The notes: a model not told the origin generated them from the sequence alone. Shown: positions 51,960-61,771, counted from the stretch's first letter. The stretch: 64,000 nt of DNA from Chryseobacterium pennipullorum (GCF_003384725.1 NZ_QNVV01000018.1:1-64000); one strand, 5' to 3'. Numbers and translations are program-made.

Positions 51960-52058
51960 TTATGATCTGTTGAGTTTAACAGATTTCCCGTCTGAAATGA
52001 TATCAAATTCACCGGTAAAACCTGGAGAATAAGAATATGTAAGAATGACATCATCCAT
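51960..52058 (-). CDS. Small ORF between S66 peptidase and yraN (32 aa)
   Basis: A 32-codon ORF starting MDDVILTYSYSPGFTG and ending SVKLNRS. The start lies 1 bp after the S66 stop and the stop 2 bp before the YraN ATG, as expected of a translationally coupled operon gene. No family is recognised. It could also be the remnant of a longer gene or chance read-through. Confidence 0.4.
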   Translation of the reverse strand: MDDVILTYSYSPGFTGEFDIISDGKSVKLNRS

Positions 52059-52059
52059 T

Positions 52060-52989
52060 TTAAAATTCAATTTTTACTTTCGCCTCCACCTTTATCTTAG
52101 CTTTGCCTCCAATGATAAGAGGCCTGTTATCTTTAATATGTCCGTTCGGGAAACCAAATACCAATGGAAATTTATATTTTGAAATCCTCTCTGAGATTAA
52201 TTGGTAAGCAAATTCATCAAAACTATCTTCATAGCTTTTATTTTCTTTTTCGTCGCCCATATTCGTCATTCCTCCCACAATAAGACCTTTGATTTTTGAG
52301 AAAACTCCTGCGAGCTCAAGACTCATGATCATGCGGTCCAGCGCGTAGAAATTTTCACCAATATCTTCGATAAAAAGAATTTTATCTCTGAAGTCAAATG
52401 TATATCTGGTACCGAGAAGAGCATAGATCAATGCTAAATTGCCCCCAACAACTTCTCCGGTAACATTACCTTTTCTATTCAGCTGGTGGGATTTTAAAGA
52501 GTACAGAGGTGCTTTTCCTTTTAAGATATCAAAGATCAGCTCATAGCTTTCCTTTGTCACTCCAAAGCTTGACGTTTTGATGGTCTGCCCGTGAATGGAA
52601 ACAAAACCTTTTTTCAATAGATAGCTCTGGATAACGGTATTGTCGGAATAGCCGATGTACCATTTCGGGTTATGTATGAAATTTTTCAGTTTCAGGTGCT
52701 GCACCAGATGCTGGCATCCATAGCCTCCCCGTGAGGCCCAAATTGCTCCGATTTCATTGTCATTCAGCGCCCAGTTGATATCTTTTAATCTTTCTTTTTC
52801 TGTTCCGGCATAGGTATATCCGTTTGAGAATTTTGTATACAGGTGCTGACCGAGAACAGGTTCAAAACCTTTGCTTTTAATCATTTCTATTCCTTTTTCG
52901 AGCTGGGAAGGCTCCACAGCTCCTGCGGGAGAAATTATCGCAATTTTTGCCCCTTTTTTCAAAGGCTTTGGAAAGATCATTTTTTTCAT
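52060..52989 (-). CDS. LD-carboxypeptidase (S66 family)
   Basis: A 309-residue peptidase that removes the terminal D-Ala from murein tetrapeptides during recycling. GAKIAIISPAG at the N-terminus, ASRGGYGCQHLVQHL, nucleophile Ser in WYIGYSDNTVIQ, Glu in LFIEDIGE and His in the C-terminal GHIKDN match the family. The first codons overlap the LysE-type gene by 4 bp. Confidence 0.9.
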   Translation of the reverse strand: MKKMIFPKPLKKGAKIAIISPAGAVEPSQLEKGIEMIKSKGFEPVLGQHLYTKFSNGYTYAGTEKERLKDINWALNDNEIGAIWASRGGYGCQHLVQHLKLKNFIHNPKWYIGYSDNTVIQSYLLKKGFVSIHGQTIKTSSFGVTKESYELIFDILKGKAPLYSLKSHQLNRKGNVTGEVVGGNLALIYALLGTRYTFDFRDKILFIEDIGENFYALDRMIMSLELAGVFSKIKGLIVGGMTNMGDEKENKSYEDSFDEFAYQLISERISKYKFPLVFGFPNGHIKDNRPLIIGGKAKIKVEAKVKIEF

Positions 52990-53672
52990 TTTGTTTTTTG
53001 ATATTTTACTTCTTTCTTTTCCGCTTCTTCCAGTTGTTTTTCAAACTGGTTGAATTTTTTAAAGCTTTGCAGGAATATAAAGAAACTGAACATAATAAGA
53101 ATAACACCAACTACTCTTCTGATGCGGTTAGCCAACTTCTGGGTTAGCTTGTCGTGAAACTGTTTGGCGAGAAAAATTTTAGCAAGATCAATACATAGGT
53201 AAGTGGCGATCACAATGCTGATGTATAAAATAAAATTGCTGGTGTCCGGATATTGATTTCGTACGGAAATTACCGTTACCAGCCAGAAAAGAATCACTCC
53301 CACATTCAAAAGATTAAAGAAAAACCCGTTAAAAAAGGTTTTAATATAATTCTGACTGATGATCTTTTCTTCGCCGGGCAAATGCATTTTGGTTTTCGTG
53401 ACCAGCATCACAATTCCGTAAATAAAAATCAGAATGGAGGTGATCCTGTAAAAACCAGGATGCTTATCTATAAGGGTGACAATGTCTGCACTGGCATAAT
53501 AAGCTGCTACAATACATAACAAATCTGCAGTAATGACTCCAAGATCCAGGGACAAGGCATGTCGAGGGCCTCTGGAAAAGCTGGTTTCAATGAGCAGGAA
53601 AAATATAGGCCCTATGAAAACCAGACTCAGCATGAATCCTAATATGATGGCAGATAGTACAAGTTCTAGCAT
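52986..53672 (-). CDS. LysE-family transporter
   Basis: A 228-residue membrane protein with about six helices: LVLSAIILGFMLSLVFIGPIFFLLIETSFSRG at the N-terminus, then LGVITADLLCIVAAYYA. It resembles amino-acid exporters of the LysE/RhtB type. The substrate is unknown. The C-terminal tail is charged. It heads the operon with the S66 peptidase, the small ORF and YraN. Confidence 0.85.
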   Translation of the reverse strand: MLELVLSAIILGFMLSLVFIGPIFFLLIETSFSRGPRHALSLDLGVITADLLCIVAAYYASADIVTLIDKHPGFYRITSILIFIYGIVMLVTKTKMHLPGEEKIISQNYIKTFFNGFFFNLLNVGVILFWLVTVISVRNQYPDTSNFILYISIVIATYLCIDLAKIFLAKQFHDKLTQKLANRIRRVVGVILIMFSFFIFLQSFKKFNQFEKQLEEAEKKEVKYQKTK

Positions 53673-53959
53673 TAAATGGTGTTTTAAAATGAAAAAAATT
53701 CATTTCGTTTCATACAAAGTTAGACTTTATGATTTAATTATTCAATAAAGTTGTCATATGTCAAGTTTATTTTAAGCAGCGTTTAAGTTAAAAAATTTTG
53801 AACCAACGGACGAAGAGTAGGATGGGGAAGTCTCTGAAGCATGAGCAGATCATGCACCCGGTTTTTGAATCATTTTAGAGTTTCTACAAAAAAAGAAAGA
53901 GGAAGCTCCTTGTTAAGAACAACCTCTTTAGATAGTATCCCGCTGACTAAATCTGCGGT

Positions 53960-54478
53960 TTATTTTATATTTTCCAGACAGTTTTCGGTGAAAACAAAGT
54001 CAAAGTCTTTTCTAACTTTTAGACCGAAAATCCCTCTTTCAAATGTATAAATCACCTGATTTTTAAACAGCATTCTTTTATAATCAATACAAAAGCTCCT
54101 GGTCATATAAGAGTACTCGTATGCATTACCACGGAGATAAATGTAAGTTGTTTTACCTTTCTGGCGGCTATGAGGTCCGCCAGTCCTTGCAAACATACTT
54201 CTGAAACAATATCTTTCCTGGGTAGGATTCATCCCTGTGATATAATTTATCAAAAAGAATGCATTAATTAAAAGAGGAAATGTAACTCCGAAAAAATACT
54301 TTTTCCCTTGTTTCTTAATCCTGATATAATTTCTTTTGATCCCTATATTACATGCTACAACAAGGATAAATACAGCCAGTACAAACAGATAAAAATTGAT
54401 AACCGTATTAAAAATCACTGTTACCAATAATATTGCATTCAAAATACTGAATACAATGTACTTATCTATCCTGGTCAT
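53960..54478 (-). CDS. Hypothetical membrane protein downstream of rnr
   Basis: A 172-residue protein. Three hydrophobic helices fill the first 90 residues (YIVFSILNAILLVTVIFNTV, FYLFVLAVFILVVACNIG, FFGVTFPLLINAFFLINYI). The hydrophilic C-terminal part contains YRGNAYEYSYMT-like strands and several Tyr. No family is recognised. Its start overlaps the rnr stop by 17 bp, so it is probably translated from the same mRNA. Confidence 0.6.
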   Translation of the reverse strand: MTRIDKYIVFSILNAILLVTVIFNTVINFYLFVLAVFILVVACNIGIKRNYIRIKKQGKKYFFGVTFPLLINAFFLINYITGMNPTQERYCFRSMFARTGGPHSRQKGKTTYIYLRGNAYEYSYMTRSFCIDYKRMLFKNQVIYTFERGIFGLKVRKDFDFVFTENCLENIK

Positions 54479-56630
54479 TATTCACAATCTTGAAGTCAAG
54501 CTGCTTCTGAATCAGATTGGCTTTTACCACTTTGATCTGAACCTGATCTCCAAGCTGATACTTATTTCCGTGTCTTACACCGTATACAGCATGTGTTTTT
54601 GCATCATAAGAATAAGAATCATCAACCAGGTCTCTTAGTTTTATTAATCCTTCAGCTCCGTTCTCAGGAATTTCTACCCAGAAACCAAATTCTGCCACGC
54701 CCGAAATTACCCCTGTAAAGGTTTCTCCAAGATGTTTCTCCATAAATTTCACCTGCATAAATTTGATGGAATCTCTTTCTGCATCTGCCGCCAGTCTTTC
54801 CATGGAACTGCAGTGCTTTGATTTTTCTTCAAGCTCCTGTTTGCTCGGTGACTTTCCACCATCCAGGTAATGCTGCAGAAGACGGTGTGCAATAAGATCC
54901 GGGTAACGTCGGATAGGAGAGGTGAAGTGGCTATAGTATTCGAATCCCAGTCCGTAGTGCCCTATAGGCTCTGTAGAATAGACTGCTTTGCTCATACTTC
55001 TCATCGCCAAGGTTTCGATCATATTTTCTTCGCCTTTTCCTTTTACATCATGAAGAAGTTTGTTCAGGGATTCAGCGACTTTCTTGGTATTCGCAAGATC
55101 CATCTTATATCCGAAGGTGGCAACAAAATCTCTCAGGGATTCAAGCTTTGCCGGATCGGGATCATCATGTACCCTGTAAATGAACGTATTGTTGGTAATC
55201 TCACCTTTTCTGGAAAGAGATACGAATTCTGAGACTTTTTTATTGGCTAAAAGCATAAATTCCTCTATCAGGTGATTGGAATCTTTGCTTATTTTAAAGT
55301 AAACCCCAACCGGTTCATTATTTTCATCAAGATTAAATCTCACTTCACTTCTGTCGAAGGTGATGGCTCCTTTTCTGATTCGCTCATTACGCATGATCTT
55401 CGCCAGCTTGTCCAGGGTATTGATCTCATCAGCTAAATCACCCTGTCCGGTTTCTATACGTTCCTGTGCTTCTTCGTATGTAAATCTTCTGTCTGAATGA
55501 ATGACTGTTCTTCCAAACCACTGTTTCTGGATTTCGGCCTGATCATTCAGTTCAAAAACGGCTGAAAAGGTATATTTATCTTCATTCGGTCGGAGGGAGC
55601 AAACATCATTACTCAGGACTTCCGGAAGCATCGGAACTACTCGGTCTACAAGGTACACCGAAGTCGCTCTCTGGTAAGCTTCATCATCCAGGATTGTTCC
55701 CGGAACTACGTAATGGGATACATCGGCAATATGAACCCCGATTTCCCAGTTCCCGTTCTCCAGTTTTCTGATGGATAGAGCATCATCAAAGTCTTTTGCA
55801 TCTTTAGGGTCTATGGTAAATGTACAGATCCCACGCATATCCCATCGTTTTGCAACTTCATCATCTGTAATCGTGCGGTCTATCTTATCAGCATCCAGTT
55901 CTACTTCCTGCGGAAAGTCATAAGGAAGACCATATTCAGCAAGTATGGAGTGGATTTCTGTTTCATGTTCTCCCGGAGCGCCGAGTACCTGTATAATTTC
56001 ACCTTGCGGATTTTTATCTCCCGGTCTCCACTCGGTCATTTTTACGATCACTTTGTTGCCGTCTTCAGCACTGTTGAATTTATCTTTCGGAATAAAAATA
56101 TCCGTATTAATGGATTTTTTATCACAAACTACAAACCCAAAATCCTTATGGCCTACCTTCTGAAAAGTACCCACAAATTCCGTTCTGTTTCTTTCCAGCA
56201 CCTCCAAAACGGAACCTTCAAGCTTCTTTCCTTTATAATGATAGGTTATAATAAGAACCTTATCTCCCTGAAGAGCGTCCTTCACATTTTTGGAGTGAAT
56301 GAAGATATCGTCATCAACGCCTTCTACGTTAACGTATGCATTTCCGCTCTGGTTAAAATCAATAATTCCCGTTAATGTTCCGGCAATTTTAAGGTTCACA
56401 ATGTATTTTCCACGTTCTACTTCTTTGATCTTTTCAGATGCCTGAAGCTTATGCAGCGCCTGGATGACCAGCTCCCGCTGTCTTGGATTTTTGTAATCTA
56501 TCCCTTCGGCAATCTGCTTGTAATTGTAAATTTTGGATGCATTTGCATTCATGAAACGAAGAATCAGTCTCCCGATCTCCATCATTTTTAAATCATTTTT
56601 ATGACTTATATATTTTCTTTTTTTTGGCAT
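54462..56630 (-). CDS. rnr: Ribonuclease R
   Basis: A 722-residue 3'-5' exoribonuclease. It has an N-terminal winged helix and cold-shock domains, then an RNB domain with TIDPKDAKDFDDALSI (catalytic Asp cluster) and HYGLGFEYYSHFTSPIRRYPDLIAHRLLQ, and a C-terminal S1 domain (GETFTGVISGVAEFGFWVEIPENGAEGL). It degrades structured RNA. The 295-bp stretch upstream (56631-56925) holds no recognised gene. A minus-strand -7-like TACATTTG lies at 56900-56907, which would imply a long 5' leader. Confidence 0.95.
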   Translation of the reverse strand: MPKKRKYISHKNDLKMMEIGRLILRFMNANASKIYNYKQIAEGIDYKNPRQRELVIQALHKLQASEKIKEVERGKYIVNLKIAGTLTGIIDFNQSGNAYVNVEGVDDDIFIHSKNVKDALQGDKVLIITYHYKGKKLEGSVLEVLERNRTEFVGTFQKVGHKDFGFVVCDKKSINTDIFIPKDKFNSAEDGNKVIVKMTEWRPGDKNPQGEIIQVLGAPGEHETEIHSILAEYGLPYDFPQEVELDADKIDRTITDDEVAKRWDMRGICTFTIDPKDAKDFDDALSIRKLENGNWEIGVHIADVSHYVVPGTILDDEAYQRATSVYLVDRVVPMLPEVLSNDVCSLRPNEDKYTFSAVFELNDQAEIQKQWFGRTVIHSDRRFTYEEAQERIETGQGDLADEINTLDKLAKIMRNERIRKGAITFDRSEVRFNLDENNEPVGVYFKISKDSNHLIEEFMLLANKKVSEFVSLSRKGEITNNTFIYRVHDDPDPAKLESLRDFVATFGYKMDLANTKKVAESLNKLLHDVKGKGEENMIETLAMRSMSKAVYSTEPIGHYGLGFEYYSHFTSPIRRYPDLIAHRLLQHYLDGGKSPSKQELEEKSKHCSSMERLAADAERDSIKFMQVKFMEKHLGETFTGVISGVAEFGFWVEIPENGAEGLIKLRDLVDDSYSYDAKTHAVYGVRHGNKYQLGDQVQIKVVKANLIQKQLDFKIVNNDQDR

Positions 56631-56925
56631 TTTAAAATTCTTTTTAATGGTTGCAGGCTTTACTTTCAGTAAGCCCTTTTTTCTAAATCTCCTTCTATAT
56701 AATAGATAAGAAAAATCCGTTCCGTTCTTAATTTTAATTCAGCATATGGATACTGTTTAAAAAATCTAACGGGAGCTTTAGTTTTGTATAAATTTAATAC
56801 AAATATGGAGAAGAAAAGAGAAAAACCTTTTATATTAATACATATTAAATAGTACAAGGTTCCGGAGAAGAATAGAGTTTGACTTCTATTTGAACATTGC
56901 AAATGTACGAATAAAAAATAAATAA

Positions 56926-56949
56926 GGCTTGTAAAGTAATTTACAAGCC
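56926..56949 (-). terminator. Terminator of rpiB
   Basis: GGCTTGTAA pairs with TTACAAGCC around a 6-base loop. The minus strand continues into a T-rich stretch. Confidence 0.75.
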
Positions 56950-56958
56950 CCAGTATAA

Positions 56959-57393
56959 TTAGCAAACCGCAATCTTATCAACCCGATTCTGATGTCTTCC
57001 CCCTTCAAATTCTGTAGAGAGAAACCGGTCTACAATTTCAATCGCCAGTTCCTTTGATATAAATCTAGCCGGCATAGAAATCATATTGGCATCATTATGC
57101 TGTCTTGCCAGTGTTGCAATCTCCGGCATCCAGCAAAGTGCACATCTTATTTTCTGATGCTTGTTCGCAGTGATCTGAACCCCGTTTCCGCTTCCGCAGA
57201 TCAGAATACCCAGCTCATTTTCCCCGTTTTCCACAGACGTTGCGGCAGGGTGTACAAAATCCGGATAATCCACACTGTTTGTGGAAAACGTTCCAAAATC
57301 CTGAACTTCAAATTGTTCTGAAAGATAGTTCTTAACAATCTCCTTATATTCATAGCCTGCATGGTCCGCTGCAATGGCAATTTTTCTTTTCAT
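56959..57393 (-). CDS. rpiB: Ribose-5-phosphate isomerase B
   Basis: A 144-residue RpiB/LacAB-type isomerase interconverting ribose-5-P and ribulose-5-P. IAIAADHAGYEYKEIV, DFGTFSTNSVDYPDFVH, LGILICGSGNGVQITANK and HNDANMISMPARF are the family motifs, including the catalytic Cys in ICGSGNG. Its promoter lies inside the candidate origin region. Confidence 0.95.
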   Translation of the reverse strand: MKRKIAIAADHAGYEYKEIVKNYLSEQFEVQDFGTFSTNSVDYPDFVHPAATSVENGENELGILICGSGNGVQITANKHQKIRCALCWMPEIATLARQHNDANMISMPARFISKELAIEIVDRFLSTEFEGGRHQNRVDKIAVC

Positions 57394-57431
57394 AATACCT
57401 GTATTAAGCTTTTTTAGATTTTATTTCCTTA

Positions 57432-57439
57432 CAAAGGTA
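57432..57439 (-). promoter_or_regulatory. -7 element of the rpiB promoter
   Basis: TACCTTTG on the minus strand, about 40 bp before the rpiB ATG. It matches TAnnTTTG. Confidence 0.5.
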
Positions 57440-57900
57440 AGAATAATAACAATTCGTGTTAGTAAACCGGGGATTAATTGTGAAAAGGTATGTGAATAAG
57501 TGTGGAAAACTTTTATCAACTTTCTGTTTTTAAAGACCAATTTATTTCGTAATAGAAAACCTTTCCGGATTTTTTAGCCACAACTTTCCAGATGTTTTCG
57601 TCAGCTATCCCCAGATTTTTCCATAATAAAATAACTAATAACCGGATTTACTCAAAGTTATCAACATTTGTTAATAAGTCCCTGAATATGCAGGTTTACA
57701 AGGATTTATAATGTGAGTTAAATATGAATTGACTAGGAGTTGGGTATCAAAAACTTTAAGCCCAAAACTTATCCCCGAAACTAACAACACTCAACAACAA
57801 CTACATTATTCTTTTTTTTAAGAGAGAAGAAATTGTTGATTAATGGGTGATTGGGTTCGGGGAAAGTTTTTGAAAACTTTTATTTTAATCAATCTGTTGA
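57440..57900. other. Candidate chromosomal replication origin (oriC)
   Basis: A gene-free AT-rich stretch between divergent rpiB and pgk. Against TTWTNCACA it holds two full DnaA-box matches in direct tandem (minus-strand TTATTCACA at 57491-57499 and TTTTCCACA at 57501-57509). Three more have one mismatch, at 57479-57487, 57658-57666 and 57669-57677. Weaker ones are at 57513, 57605 and 57769. Plus-strand composition changes from C-rich on the left to G-rich on the right, the sign expected at an origin. Two parS sites lie 4 and 6 kb away, and genes to the left mostly point away. DnaA binding is not proven. Confidence 0.55.
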
Positions 57901-57915
57901 AAAAGTTTAAAACCT

Positions 57916-57923
57916 TACATTTG
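57916..57923 (+). promoter_or_regulatory. -7 element of the pgk promoter
   Basis: TACATTTG on the plus strand, with TTG at 57897-57899 (16 bp upstream). This is close to the Bacteroidota consensus and gives a leader of roughly 110 nt. Confidence 0.55.
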
Positions 57924-58038
57924 TGAAACAAAAATTTAATGAAATTGATGAAATTGTGCCTGACGAAATGTACTGAAAACCGAACCTGATTGGGTGGCCG
58001 ATTGCATACAATCTCAAAAAAATAAAATAAATCTACAT

Positions 58039-59229
58039 ATGAAAACAATCAATGATTTCAACTTTAGGGACAAAAAAGCTCTGGTAAGAGTGGACTTCAA
58101 TGTTCCCCAGGATGATCAACTCAAAGTGACTGATAACACAAGAATCGTAGCGGTGAAACCTACGGTTGAAAAAATACTGAAGGATGGAGGCTCTGTCATC
58201 TTAATAACTCACCTGGGAAGGCCTAAGGGAGAAGTTAAAGATGAGTTTTCTCTTAAGCATATTGTGGGTGAAGTTTCGGAAGTTCTCGGTCATGAAGTTA
58301 AATTTGTTGATGAATGTGTGGGTGAGAAAGCAGAAAAAGCCGCTTCTGAACTAAAACCTGGTGAGATCTTATTATTGGAGAATGTACGCTTCCACAGTGA
58401 GGAAGAAAAAGGCGACGAAGGTTTTGCAGAGAAGCTTTCGAAATTAGGAGATGCTTATGTTAATGATGCTTTTGGTACTGCACACCGTGCCCATGCGTCC
58501 ACAGCTGTTATTGCTCAGTATTTCCCATCAACTAAATATTTCGGTTTACTGATGGCTAATGAGCTTAAAGCTATTGATAAGGTATTAAAAAGTGGTGAAA
58601 GACCTGTCACAGCTATTCTGGGAGGTTCGAAAGTTTCAACTAAAATTACCATTATAGAAAATATTCTTCCTGCGATTGATAATTTAATCATCGGTGGTGG
58701 TATGGCATTTACATTTATAAAGGCACTTGGCGGAAAAATTGGTAATTCTTTGGTGGAAGAGGATAAGCTTCCATTGGCCCTAGAAATTTTAGGAAAAGCA
58801 AAAGAGCATAAAGTAAAGGTATATCTTCCGTCTGATGTGATTATTGCAGAAAGTTTCAGTAATGACACTGACAGAAAAGAATCTGATATATATGCTATTC
58901 CTGAAGGATGGATGGGATTGGATGCGGGACACAAATCGAGAGATCAGTTTAATGATGTATTGCTGAATTCTAGAACAATTCTTTGGAATGGGCCGATAGG
59001 TGTTTTTGAAATGTCTAACTTTGCCGGAGGTACGGTAGCATTGGGAGACAGTATTGCTGAAGCAACAAAGCTAGGTGCATTTTCTTTAGTAGGTGGTGGA
59101 GACAGTGTTGCTTTTGTAAAACAATTCGGTTATGCAGATAAAGTAAGTTATGTATCTACGGGGGGCGGAGCAATGCTTGAAAGCCTGGAAGGACTTGAGC
59201 TTCCTGGAGTAGCTGCGATCAATAAGTAA
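58039..59229 (+). CDS. pgk: Phosphoglycerate kinase
   Basis: A 396-residue glycolytic enzyme interconverting 1,3-bisphosphoglycerate and 3-phosphoglycerate with ATP. RVDFNVPQDD, ILITHLGRPKG (substrate His/Arg), ENVRFHSEEEKGDE, AVTAILGGSKVSTKI and the C-terminal VGGGDSVAFVKQFG with STGGGAMLE are diagnostic. The frame opens at 57994, but MKTINDFNFRDKKALVRVDF at 58039 is the conserved start. A strong terminator follows. Confidence 0.97.
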   Translation: MKTINDFNFRDKKALVRVDFNVPQDDQLKVTDNTRIVAVKPTVEKILKDGGSVILITHLGRPKGEVKDEFSLKHIVGEVSEVLGHEVKFVDECVGEKAEKAASELKPGEILLLENVRFHSEEEKGDEGFAEKLSKLGDAYVNDAFGTAHRAHASTAVIAQYFPSTKYFGLLMANELKAIDKVLKSGERPVTAILGGSKVSTKITIIENILPAIDNLIIGGGMAFTFIKALGGKIGNSLVEEDKLPLALEILGKAKEHKVKVYLPSDVIIAESFSNDTDRKESDIYAIPEGWMGLDAGHKSRDQFNDVLLNSRTILWNGPIGVFEMSNFAGGTVALGDSIAEATKLGAFSLVGGGDSVAFVKQFGYADKVSYVSTGGGAMLESLEGLELPGVAAINK

Positions 59230-59258
59230 TAGGAAAGAAAATCTCAACAAGGATATAG

Positions 59259-59286
59259 CCTGCTAATTATATTAGCAGGTTTTTTT
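59259..59286 (+). terminator. Terminator of pgk
   Basis: CCTGCTAA pairs with TTAGCAGG around a 5-base loop, followed by seven or more T. Confidence 0.9.
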
Positions 59287-60854
59287 ATGGCTAAGATCTT
59301 ATTGACAAATCCTGAATTGATCGATGTTTTTTTGAAATTCAGATATAACCTTAGGTTATGATAGTCTACAGACTTTTGATTATCTGAAGATTATGTGTGG
59401 ACTGACATTTGATCCAGATTGTACCTTAATTTAATTCAATTTTTTGAGGGTAGATTTTTCTTTTGGAGTGTTAATTTTCGTAGAAAAACTGACGCGTATT
59501 TTAGCATAATTTTGATTGAGAAAAGTTATAAATGACATTTAAAAGTTGCAGGGAATTTTGTTTGTTCTTCAGTATGATTTGGGGTCAGAATAATCTATAA
59601 TTTAGAACTTTTATGAAAAGCAGAGTACAAGAAAGTATGGCGTTTCCTGTCATAAGGGATGATAATCTACTTGTGATGTATTGGAGAAAAGCAGGCAATT
59701 CTTAGAATGCTCGGTAAAGATGTATTAAAAATCGCTGCAGGTTCTGCATAGTGAAAGTAGTCGCAGATGGGTTAATAATTATTTGCAATTTCTATAAATT
59801 CCATTGTTTCTTAAGTATAATGAAGAAGCAGTTCTTTTGATGATAAATAGTATTTAGGTCTCCGCTCATATTCGGGTGTAATGAAAATATAAGACTTGTA
59901 AAAAGATCCTGCTAACCCAGCGGCAGTATATTGTGTCACCGCAAAGATCTTATGCATTATGGGTTTTATAGTGTTAGTAATGACGATTTGTATGTATAAA
60001 TAAAAGAGTAGGAGGGAGGATAAAATCCGGTCAGTTTTTTATTATACTTTTTTCAAGATATTAAGTTTCGTATCGCGGGCATGTGCGGATATTACCATGT
60101 GTTTATTATTTTTTAGTAGCTGTTTATTGAAGTTGAATTACTGTTAGTTTATTGATTATCACTAAGTAATTTCAGTTAATTGTGCACATGGTACGTTTGC
60201 ACAAAATTTTTTATTTTGTATTGTTTATGTTGATTAACCTTGACTGTATCAGGTTGGTTATGAGATGTTAAACTTTTTTTTAATTTATATTTTTAAATCT
60301 GTACTTTGTTTGATGGTGGTAGCGATAAGATGTTTTTTTTCCAGATTTTATGTAGAGCAGTTTATTTTGCGGTGAATCGATAGTGCTTGTTAAATCAGTT
60401 GTTCAAGAAATCTATTTAAAAGTAAGCCCGATAGTTTTGCCAAAATTCTAATAAAGAGAATTTTATTGAGTTTCGTATTTTTTAAAGCTTGTGTGTGGGT
60501 CGGTGATTTTTAAATGTTGCATAGCTCGATGTTAATAATGATCTTGTAATAATCATTTTAGTTTGTATTCGAATAAAAAATTTAATTATAGAATTTCATA
60601 AAGCAGTAGGATTCTTATAATCTTCTGTTTCCCGATTGATATATATTAGAAATAAGTTGCTAATGGCTGTACCTTATTAAAATCAGGCATTAGGGATTAA
60701 ATTTTCTAGCGAGATTATTTTTTTGAATATATCGGTATCAAGTTTCTTTTTATGAGTAAAGTATAAAATTAATTGAAATTAGAAATTTATACGATTAAGA
60801 GGGTAGGGGAGAATTGAATTTTTTTTCAATGAAATGTGTAATGGAAAAAATTCA
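59287..60854. other. 1.57-kb AT-rich region without recognisable genes
   Basis: No ORF of at least 60 codons, tRNA or rRNA was found on either strand. A 30-codon ORF at 59613-59705 (MKSRVQESMAFPVIRDD) has no recognisable family. The plus strand is T- and G-rich (55 G against 28 C over 60001-60300 by hand count). It could hold a non-coding RNA, origin-proximal structural sequence or decayed genes. Nothing firmer is visible. Confidence 0.6.
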
Positions 60855-60890
60855 AAAAAAATAAACTCAGGAAAATTCTCCTGAGTTTTT
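60855..60890 (-). terminator. Terminator of the methyltransferase gene
   Basis: AAACTCAGG pairs with CCTGAGTTT around an 8-base loop. The minus strand runs on into a T-rich tract. Confidence 0.8.
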
Positions 60891-60949
60891 GATTTTTATG
60901 TTGAAAATGCTTAAAATCGACCTTCAGAAAGGCTTTTAAAATCGATTTT

Positions 60950-61771
60950 CTATCTTTTTTCGATAATATATACCAAACTCGAAAATTCGTTCGAAAAAAG
61001 GGCGTTTACGTTAGAAATCGTTCCGAAGATGGCTGCTTTAAGCCAAAATAAGGGTGATTTTTTATATTTTTCGCTCAACATGGAGATGTAGTATGAATCC
61101 AGAATCAAAGGTTTGATCTTTCTCATTTTCCAGCCAGTTTTTTTCGAAATAAGGTTTTCCATTCCATTTTTGGAAAAATGGTAGATGTGTCTGGGTACAT
61201 CGTAGGCAGCCCAGTATTCTTTATAATGTTTTGCATCATAGGAAGTAGTGTTGGGTACTGCAATAATAAGCAATCCTTTTTCCTTTAATTTTTTATGAAA
61301 TGTATTTAACATTTCATCCTGGTTTTCGATATGCTCAAAGACATGCCACAGAGTAATGGCATCCAGGGTGTTGTCTTTAATAGTATTGATATCGTCAATT
61401 AGTGTTGCTCTTGTGATCTTGGTTTGTGCAGCTTTTCTTGCATCAGCATCAGGCTCGAATCCGAATGATTCAAAATCAGATTCTATGTATTTTACAAATT
61501 CTCCTGCCCCGCAGCCATAGTCTAGAACCTTAGATCCTTTTTTTATTCTGTCGATCAGTATATTTTTTTTGTACTGCAGATTAAAAGATTGGAGAAATTT
61601 ATAGAGTTTCTCTTTAAAGCTTCCTGAGTCCTGATGATGAGAAATATAATCTTCGCTTTCGTAATATCTTGAAATATTGGAAGGAATAGGCGTGGTCTTA
61701 TACACTCCTTTGGTATCTGTTTCTTCTATTTCAAATATTTCCTGTGAAAGAAAATGATCTTTTATTTTCAT
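60950..61771 (-). CDS. Class I SAM-dependent methyltransferase
   Basis: A 273-residue protein with SAM-binding motif I VLDYGCGAGEFVKYIE (about 87-102), an acidic FGFEPDADARKAA segment, and DAITLWHVFEHIENQDEML, as in UbiG/Methyltransf_23 proteins that act in lipid or polysaccharide pathways. NTTSYDAKHYKEYWAAYDVPRHIYHFS is typical of the group. The substrate is unknown. It lies downstream of mnmG, with a parS site between them. Confidence 0.87.
   Translation of the reverse strand: MKIKDHFLSQEIFEIEETDTKGVYKTTPIPSNISRYYESEDYISHHQDSGSFKEKLYKFLQSFNLQYKKNILIDRIKKGSKVLDYGCGAGEFVKYIESDFESFGFEPDADARKAAQTKITRATLIDDINTIKDNTLDAITLWHVFEHIENQDEMLNTFHKKLKEKGLLIIAVPNTTSYDAKHYKEYWAAYDVPRHIYHFSKNGMENLISKKTGWKMRKIKPLILDSYYISMLSEKYKKSPLFWLKAAIFGTISNVNALFSNEFSSLVYIIEKR

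Noticed and set aside
53880..53940. Hairpin with AAAGAGG and CCTCTTT downstream of the hypothetical membrane protein
   Set aside because: The stem is interrupted and the loop long; too weak to call a terminator with confidence.
56666..56965. 99-aa minus-strand ORF upstream of rnr
   Set aside because: Composition is low-complexity, it runs through the rpiB terminator and into the rpiB end, and no family features are visible.
59613..59705. 30-codon ORF in the gene-free region after pgk
   Set aside because: No family match, no convincing ribosome-binding context, and the surroundings are non-coding; recorded only as part of the intergenic description.
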